Made by a program: the position numbers and the translations under genes. From positions 27,169,053 through 27,233,052 of the forward strand of contig JAQFVV010012394.1 of assembly GCA_028023455.1 (NCBI GenBank): 64,000 nt of DNA. The letters run 5' to 3'. Under the pieces are notes generated by a model. It had not been told where the DNA came from. It did not search any database and saw only the letters and a list, made by a program, of their open reading frames with translations. The DNA comes from Epiperipatus broadwayi. Its lineage: Eukaryota > Onychophora > Udeonychophora > Euonychophora > Peripatidae. This document shows positions 56,950-64,000 of the stretch, piece after piece (position 1 is the first letter of the stretch; each line of letters starts with the position of its first letter).

Positions 56950-59457
56950 AAACTCATTATTTCTATATATTAATTTTTTCCATTTCTTCTCTCTTTAATG
57001 TATTTTTTAATTTGTTTTTTTTTTTTATTATTATTATTTCCTTATAATGTTGCTTTAGGAACATAATGATTTCTTATTCTGGTTTCATATTTATTACAAT
57101 ATTTTGAAACTATATATATATATATGTTTTCCTTAGACACATTTCAAATTGTTTTATGTAAGGTTTTCTGAAAGTACTATCAAAATTTTTTTTCTCTAAT
57201 TATATAATCGATAAGTTGATTGAATAATAAAATATTATTTTTGTATACATTTTTTTTCTTTATTGGTAAATATTTATTCTATTAGATGAATTATTATTTT
57301 TTGCAGTAATGCTAATCTATTAATATTAAAATAGCTTGCAAAACCATAAAGATTTATATATATAATTATCAATAAGAATATTTAAAGGAAAAATATCTTT
57401 GATTTTGTAGAACGTTGTTATAAAATATCTAAATTTATTAATTAATACATTTATGTCTTTAAGACATTCTTTCATCTGTCATCATTTCAAGATATCTAAT
57501 AAATTTTACTTATTCTATCTTTCTTTATACACTTATCATTATATAATTACTTTATTATCATATAATCACTCATGTAAATGGATACTTATATCAGTATTTT
57601 TATATAACATGTGAGGAGAGCATATTAACACACATTTTGTTTTTTCTGCATTTATATAAATTCTTCTTTCAGAGCAGCAAAAGATAATTTTGTTCAGACT
57701 TTCTTGACATTTTTTAATTGCAATATCAATATTGCTATTTACACTCATAATAACAATATCATCTATATACTGATCCTTCAATATTATTATTTCCTAGAAC
57801 ATTTATGAAAATCAGAAACAACAATGCACTAAGTATAGAACCTTGAGGAAGCCCATTATAATTTTTTTTTGCAGATTACTTGATACATTCGAGTTTTTTA
57901 TGTCACCTTTATTTTCATTAAAATTTTTATTAGAAAACAATCTTTTCTCTGCCCTTACCTCAGAATTAACTATTTCTTAATGCTTTATATTTAAGAAATA
58001 AATCATGATTTTGTTTAGTTTTTTTACATTCTTTCCATAAATTGTTTTTTTCTTTTATTAATTTCAATATTTTTTTATTTATCCAATTAATAAGGAACTT
58101 TATATTATTTTTTTTTAAAATCACAATGAATTCTTGTGATTTATTGCATACATTTTTTAAAATTTCGACAAACTTCTCATATATAGTATTAATGCACTAA
58201 TCATCACATGATCACCATTTTCATATTGCTTGCTCATAACTTATTAAAACAGGCAAAACTCTCCATACAGTAGTGCCACTCAGTGCAAGCCAGAGAACAT
58301 TGGATGAGTAGGCACTCGATAGGGATTTTTTGCACAAGTCTTCTGGCATCCATTGATTACTCTGGCTTGCACTCAGTGGCATTACTGTATGGAGAGTTTT
58401 GCCTGTTTTACATAGTGTTAATGCCATTAATTTTTTTTGACTTCATTCCACTCAGTTTCTTGTAAAAAATTTCTAACTTGTTTATTGTTATATAATATCA
58501 ATTTATTTTTCACTAGTTCTGATATTCTATTATGTTGTATTTTGTTTGTAATAGATATAAATGTAAAATAATGACTAGCAATCTTTTCTTTAATAAAAGC
58601 AGTTAAAATACTATTTTTCATTAGGCTTGTATTAATATGATCAATATTTGAAGAAACTATTTTATTCATTATAATTTCATTTCGTGTGTATGTTTTAACA
58701 TGACAAAGTACCCCGTAAGTAGCGAATGCATCTCTATAATCTTTTAGAATTTTTACATATATCAATATTCATATCATCTATTAGTATTATTTCATTGTTA
58801 GTTAGTTTAAAACATTTTAATCGTGATTTTATTTCACCTATAATATATTATTATTATTATTATCTGGTGGTCTGTATATTACTAATAACATAACTTTATT
58901 GCTATTTAATTCAAAAGTTATATGAATTGGTTCAAAGCTGCTAAAATAGACTTCCAGTTTTCAACACAAAATATTTTCTCTAATAAAAATCAATATACTT
59001 CCACCTTTTCTATGATTTCTACAATATGCAATTTTTTTTATAATTTGTAATATTATAAAGATTAACCTCTTCATTCTGTTAATATTAGAAAATCATTCAT
59101 GTTAATATAAGAGTATGTAGCTGCTATTATTTCATCCCAATTTTTTCTTATACTTCTAAGATTAACATGAAATATATTATAAATATTTAATGTCTACTTC
59201 CCAATCTTCAAATGTATTAAATTTTTTTACATAAGTATCTTCAATGTTTTTCAATACTACAAGCTTATCCATTTTGTATTTACTCACAAAATATTAATAA
59301 TGTCATTTTCATTCTCTATATAATTTTTTCTCTCCATTATTATTTTGCATAAAAATTTCCATTTTTAATCCATATATATGTATAATTTTTTTGTTTTGCT
59401 ACATTTTGTCTTCCATAATAATTTTATATTTATTTTTGTTAAAGCTTCATTAATATA
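56950..59457 (-). pseudogene. Jockey-like LINE, copy 2 (end of ORF1, endonuclease, RT)
   Basis: Read on the minus strand from 59,457. First comes the end of an ORF1 (INEALTKINIKLLWKTK), then the start of an APE endonuclease (FHVNLRSIRKNWDEI, NDFLILTE; about 59,180-59,080). A linker with YRDAFATYGVLCHVKTYTR and ILTAFIKEKIASHYF (58,765-58,430) is followed by the pre-RT helix region (INKKILKLIKEKNNLWKECK). The RT ends with a motif C remnant (IDDIVIMSVNSNIDIAIKK) and INAEKTKCVLI. Stops and indels are common. Copy B3 sits in the linker. The 5' part continues at 63,672-64,000, beyond the Merlin-like insertion. Confidence 0.78.
58182..58424. mobile_element. foldback retroelement family B, copy B3
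   Basis: Element 58,196-58,410 (215 bp), inserted in the Jockey-like LINE. The arms AACAGGCAAAACTCTCCATA and CAGTGCAAGCCAGAG are mirrored to the right end. The tail is on the left here (ATCATCACATGATCACC), so the element is in minus orientation. Target duplication is 14 bp with two mismatches (58,182-58,195 and 58,411-58,424). The centre is inverted relative to copy B2. Confidence 0.88.
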
Positions 59458-59759
59458 GGTAGTCACGTATTTACCTTGCTATGACGTCATTTGCCTGAAG
59501 GCATACTACTCTAACCACCCGATTTTTAAGATAACGTCACCTAGTGATTTGCCGACACATGTAATCGCAAAAATTTTGTGGCATATCACGTGGTGACGTT
59601 ACGTCAAAGATCGGTAGATTAGAATAGTATGCCCTCAGGGCAATGTCGTCATAGAAACGAAGAGCTGGGTGAAGGCACGTGGTACAGGTTCATGAGGTCA
59701 AAACGGAGAAACAAACACGTGGTACAGAGTAATGCCGGCGGCGTCCATCCTGAAAAAAA

Positions 59760-60740
59760 AAAAATGGTAAAATTAATAAATAGGACACAAAATAGAGTGA
59801 TATGCGGCAAAAAAAGATTAAAAATAATATATACATCATGAATAATTAACTAAAATGGAAAATATAAAAGTAAGATAAAACACTACAAATAATAAGTAAA
59901 AAAAAAAAAAAAATTAATAAAAGGAAAAGGTATGCAAAAAGATTAAAAATAATATATACACATGAATAATTAACTAAAAGGCGAAAATATGAAAATGTAA
60001 GATAAAAACACAAAATAATAAGTAAAAACCACAAATAGAAAAAAAAATAAAAAAGGAAAAAAAGTGTTCAAAAAAGATTAAAAATAATATATACATCATG
60101 AATAATTAACTAAAATGGCGAAAATGAAAAGTAAGATAAATCACACAAATAATAGTAAAACAAAAAAAAAATTAATAAAAGGCCAAAATGTACAAAAAAA
60201 AAATAAAAATAAATATACAAATAACAAAGGAAAAGAAAATGTAAGATAAACCTACAAATAATAAGTAAAAACAAATAAAAAAATTAATAAAGAAAAAGTG
60301 TATGCAAAAAATAAAAATAATAATACAGAATAATTAAAGAAATAAAAGTAAGAAAAAACACAAAAAAAGTAAAACCAAAAAAAAAATAAAAAAACAAAAA
60401 AAAAAAAAAAAAAAAAAAATAATACAAGGAAAAAGAAAATAAGATAAACACAAAATTAATAAGTAAAACCATAAAAAAAATAATAAAGGAAAAAGTACAA
60501 AAAAATAAAATAAATACCAGAATAATAACAAAGGAAATAGAAAAGTAAGATAAAACACAAATAATAGTAAAATAATCAAAAAATAATAAAGGAAAATAGT
60601 ACAAAAAAATTAAAAAAAAAATATATATACTATACAAAGAAAAATGAAAATAAACACACAAATAAGTAAAAAATAAAAAATAATAAAAGAAAGTGATAAA
60701 AAGATTAAATAATATATCCAAAAATATATATAAAGTCAGT
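59760..60740. repeat. tandem array 1, period about 125-135 bp
   Basis: About eight A-rich units, recognisable by AAGATTAAAAATAATATATA (59,814; 59,940; 60,075) and CACAAATAATAAGTAAAA. Later units are shorter and lose bases. The long Phe/Tyr-rich minus-strand frames here (60,284-60,757) are translations of the A-rich array, not genes. Confidence 0.85.
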
Positions 60741-60759
60741 GGTGCTATTGATTTCAAGA

Positions 60760-61200
60760 AATTAATATTAATTTAATTCGTATAAATCTATTTGCATTTT
60801 AGAAGTTAGCGCTATTATTTAATTAAAAAAAAAAATTTCAAAAATAATTTTTACTTATTTTTGAAATAAAGTCAATAATTATAAATTCTGATTTATTTCC
60901 CCAGACTGGCACAGCTATCTAGAATAATAAATTTGTTTTAAAACACTAGGTTAATTACCCTCTGAAAAATAAGGAGGGTTTCTTTATTAAAGAGATACGT
61001 AAGCATTGCGATTCTGGAAATTATCGACATATAATTTAGTATCGAAAGTATAAAATATAATAATAAAATAAAAATTGCGCATAGTAAATAAGAACTAATA
61101 ATTATTCAGAAGGTTTAATGTAGGAGAGATTACAACTAAGTTATATAAGAAAAAGGTACAATTAAAAAAGGTAAGAATTTACAGATTGATTCATAACTAA
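60760..61200. other. non-repetitive AT-rich spacer in the transposon
   Basis: No gene or repeat recognised. Confidence 0.4.
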
Positions 61201-61204
61201 TATT

Positions 61205-62660
61205 AAATTACAAATGAAAGATTAAGTCATCTTAAAAGTACTATATAATTTTAAAAAATATCATAAAAAACCAAATCTACAAATAAAGTCTACAATATTA
61301 ATTTTTTTTTAAAAACGTATCTTAAAGTAGGTCTGAATTAATAATCTCAAGTATTCAAATAATAATTTTGCTCTTAAAAAAGCCTATCATAAAGTGAAAC
61401 AAGTCTCAAATATTAATTTTCTTTTAAAATATCTTAAAGTGAGAGTCCTAATTAATAATTCTCAAGTATTCAAATAATAATTTTGTCGTCTAAAGCCTAT
61501 CAAAAGTGAAACTCAAGTCTACAAATATTAATTTTCTTTTTTAAAAAAGTATCTTAAAGTGGAGTCCTGAATTAATAATCTGCAAGTATTCAAATAATAA
61601 TTTTGTCGTCTTAAAAAGCCTATAAAAGTGAAAACTGCAAGTCTACAAATATTAATTTTCTTTTTTAAAAAATATCTTAAAGTGAGAGTCCTGAATTAAT
61701 AATTCTGCAAGTATTCAAATAATAATTTTGTCGTCTTAAAAAAGCCTATCATAAAGTGAAAACTCAAGTCTACAAATATTAATTTTCTTTTTTAAAAAAG
61801 TATCTTAAAGTGAGAGTCCTGAATTAATAATTCTGCAAGTATTCAAATAATAATTTTGTCGTCTTAAAAAGCCTATCATAAAGTGAAAACTGCAAGTCTA
61901 CAAATATTAATTTTCTTTTTTAAAAAAATATCTTAAAGTGGAGTCCTGAATTAATAATTCTGCAAGTATTCAAATAATAATTTTGTCGTCTTAAAAAAGC
62001 CTATCATAAAGTGAAAACTGCAAGTCTACAAATATTAATTTTCTTTTTTAAAAAAGTATCTTAAAGTGAGAGTCTGAATTAATAATTCTGCAAGTATTCA
62101 AATAATAATTTTGTCGTCTTAAAAAAGCCTATCATAAAGTGAAAACTGCAAGTCTACAAATATTAATTTTCTTTTTTAAAAAATATCTTAAAGTGAGAGT
62201 CCTGAATTAATAATTCTGCAAGTATTCAAATAATAATTTTGTCGTTTAAAAAAGCCTATATAAAGTGAAAACTGCAAGTCTACAAATATTAATTTTCTTT
62301 TTTAAAAAAGTATCTTAAAGTGAGAGTCCTGAATTAATAATTCTGCAAATATTAAATAATAATTTTGTGTCTTAAAAAGCCTATCATAAAGTGAAAACTG
62401 CAAGTCTACAAATATTAATTTTCTTTTTTAAAAAACGTATCTTAAAGTGGAGTCTGAATTAATAATTCTGCAAGTATTCAAATAATAATTTTGTCGTCTT
62501 AAAAAGCCTATATAAAGTGAAAACTGCAAGTCTACAAATATTAATTTTCTTTTTAAAAAAACCTATCTTAAAGTGAGTCCTGAATTAATAATTCTGCAAG
62601 TATTCAAATAATAATTTTGTCGTCTTAAAAAAACCTACCATAAAGTGAAAACTGCGAGTC
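61205..62660. repeat. tandem array 2, about 11 units of up to 129 bp
   Basis: The unit contains TCCTGAATTAATAATTCTGC, ATTTTGTCGTCTTAAAAAAG and GTCTACAAATATTAATTTTC. Full units are about 129 bp. Others differ almost only by missing bases, hardly by substitutions. Confidence 0.92.
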
Positions 62661-62662
62661 TA

Positions 62663-62869
62663 CTACTGTAATTTATAAGGAAAATAAAAGATGAATATCA
62701 CAACAAAATGCATACTTACCCAAATAACGATACTCGGTGGACTGAGCTGCTTATATGTTGTAGAATTGCACCAAAATGACCATCTTTGTAGGTACGCTCC
62801 ACATAGAGTTTCGTCTATTTCCACAATTGTGTTAGGGCCTCCGATTTTCCGCCTTTCATTATGTAACAT
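62663..62869 (-). pseudogene. Merlin (ISXO2-like) transposase remnant
   Basis: The minus-strand frame reads MLHNERRKIGGPNTIVEIDE and then TL. The block IGG-x-x-x-IVEIDE is the signature around the first catalytic Asp (DDE) of Merlin/IS1595-type transposases. After this point the +1 frame continues better (YVERTYKDGHFG, like the KRKYNRG-x-x-x-G-W region), indicating a frameshift. A perfect donor (GG/GTAAGTATG, 62,714-62,719) follows, so the original gene may have been spliced. N-terminal and later catalytic parts are missing, so this copy cannot encode a working enzyme. Confidence 0.65.
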
Positions 62870-63305
62870 GTAAATTACTTACAATTGTTGAGAAAGTAAT
62901 GATTTCTTTTTTAAAAATGGTAAAAAAATTGCTGAACTATTAAAACACTGAAAATGAACGTTCTGGAGCCTTCAAACCACGTGCCTTTTCTTATGGGAGT
63001 TTTTTTTCAGAAAATCCGGAAAATTAATAAAATATAAAATACATCCACTTAATATCATAGAAGAAATAACATATAAATTACTTACAATTGTTGAGAAAGT
63101 AATGATTTTTTTTAAAAATGGTAAAAATTGCTGAACTATTAAAACACTGAAAATGAACGAAGGATATTCTGGAGCCTTCAAACCAGTGCCTTTTCTTATG
63201 GGATTTTTTTTCAGAAAATCCGGGAAATTAATAAAATATAAAATACATCCACTTAATATCATAGAAGAAATAACATGTAAATTACTTACAATTGTTGAGG
63301 AAGTA
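62865..63305. repeat. 204-bp tandem duplication with exon-like unit
   Basis: The ACATGTAAATTACTTACAAT word recurs at 62,868, 63,069 and 63,273 (period about 204). On the minus strand each unit holds TTTTCAG, a short T-rich stretch, then CAACAATT/GTAAGTAATTT, i.e. acceptor and donor in exon order. The open frame 62,972-63,262 spans the repeats and is probably incidental. Confidence 0.8.
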
Positions 63306-63671
63306 ATGATTTATTAAAAAAGTTTTCTGAAATCACTGAAAATTAAAGCTCTGAAAATGGTATGCAAAAAAACGCTGCTGCACTCAATAAAACGATGCAA
63401 CAAATAGGAAAAAATACACTTTTAAATCTCGCGGGTCAAGACAAAAAAAAAATCTCGTAAATTCGGATAATTACAGCGGTATGCCTTCAGGCTTATGACG
63501 TAATAGTAATGTAACAAAAAATAAAATTTCTAGAATTAGTCATGTCAGTGTCTTCGTTGCCATGACAACGTTGATGTGTTCTTCCGACGACGCAAATATT
63601 GGATAATTACAGTGGTGAGCCTTCAGGCGAAATACGTCATTGCAAGGTAAATACTTGATTACCTTAATATA

Positions 63672-64000
63672 TATTCTTTTATCTCCTTTATCTTGTGTAA
63701 CCAAGGCATTGAAAATGTCTTTATTTTTTAAAATAATCTTTTTTTAAATTTAACCATTCTTTAGCATAATCAACATCTTTAAATTCAATTTTTAAGGAAG
63801 AATCTCTCCGTAAATTTAGCTTTTACTCTCTGTATATATTAGTTATATGTCCTTTATCAAAATCCTTCATGTCCAATTTATTCTTAAGCAAATTAAATAT
63901 ATTGGACATATCTTCATTCTCTATAGAGATTAAACCAATAGAGAAGATTAATTTTAATTAATCTTGCTTATTTTAATTGTTTTCAAGCCTTTAAAGTCTA
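63672..64000 (-). pseudogene. Jockey-like LINE copy 2, ORF1 part
   Basis: Minus-strand pieces such as SLKIEFKDVDYAKEWLNLKK resemble the ORF1 protein region seen upstream of Jockey-clade ORF2. It continues the LINE interrupted at 59,457 and runs off the window end. Confidence 0.5.

Larger units (their letters stand above)
59458..63663. mobile_element. Merlin-like DNA transposon carrying large tandem arrays
   Basis: It is bounded by TIRs GGTAGTCACGTATTTACC (left) and GGTAATCAAGTATTTACC (right, inward). Both continue into TTGC-ATGACGT and GCCTGAAGGC. An exact 8-bp TTAATATA flanks it on both sides (59,450-59,457 and 63,664-63,671). A subterminal palindrome (about 59,481-59,656) and repeated GCCTTCAGGC/TGACGT modules mark both ends. 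A transposase remnant at 62,663-62,869 supports the Merlin (IS1016) assignment, as do the 8-bp duplication and the GG ends. Its length of 4,206 bp is mostly repeats. Confidence 0.88.

Noticed and set aside
60284-60757. 157-codon minus-strand frame rich in Phe, Tyr and Leu
   Set aside because: It is the reverse reading of an A-rich tandem array; no initiation context, no domain, and overlapping frames are equally open.
61205-62660. CRISPR array
   Set aside because: Units are contiguous 129-bp tandem repeats without unique spacers, inside a eukaryotic transposon.

Overview
The window looks like intergenic and intronic DNA from an invertebrate animal. It is very A+T-rich (roughly three quarters by eye), full of poly-A/T runs and AT microsatellites, and packed with metazoan transposable elements: RTE-like, CR1/L2-like and Jockey-like LINEs, a Penelope-like element, Merlin, mariner, Tigger and hAT DNA transposons, and tRNA-derived SINE-like pieces. 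Nothing bacterial, viral or organellar was seen. The LINE types would suit an arthropod, but I cannot fix the phylum. No complete host gene is visible. A few short segments with good splice signals are listed as candidate exons at low confidence, because chance open frames of 60 codons are common in DNA of this composition.

Layout. 1-0.3 kb: 5' part of an RTE-like LINE (minus). 0.57-0.73 kb and 7.79-7.91 kb: candidate terminal exons. 2.6 kb: tRNA-like unit. 6.0 kb: near-perfect 126-bp foldback. 9.25-11.08 kb and 34.06-35.97 kb: two copies of a 1.8-1.9 kb LTR-like repeat. 11.1-12.25 kb and 51.6-52.85 kb: two broken RTE-like reverse transcriptases. 12.27-13.35, 17.05-17.51 and 47.66-48.42 kb: foldback family A, with hammerhead-ribozyme-like cores in the arms. 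19.87-20.34 kb: hAT MITE with perfect 8-bp target duplication. 22.2-23.2 kb: CR1/L2-like LINE remnant. 26.0-26.5 kb: mariner remnant. 29.96-30.84 kb: Merlin-type MITE inserted in an older Merlin transposase remnant. 36.37-36.88, 46.68-46.90 and 58.20-58.41 kb: foldback family B, which carries 14-17 bp target duplications. 38.7-42.1 kb: two Penelope-like copies head to head, one with an open 451-codon RT/GIY-YIG frame. 44.8-51.4 kb: several candidate exons on the minus strand. 53.4-54.8 kb and 57.0-64.0 kb: two copies of a Jockey-like LINE in opposite orientations. The second copy is split by a 4.2-kb Merlin-like transposon (59,458-63,663) whose interior is mostly tandem arrays. 55.97-56.34 kb: Tigger remnant.

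The most unusual theme is that several unrelated repeats here share two traits: inverted-repeat architecture and hammerhead-like catalytic-core sequences. Family B arms look like the terminal inverted repeats of a DNA transposon, yet the copies have long target duplications and a one-sided tail, as expected for RNA-mediated copying. The Penelope-like element, also in inverted arrangement and with a related hairpin-GAAAC motif near its 3' end, is a plausible but unproven source of the copying machinery.
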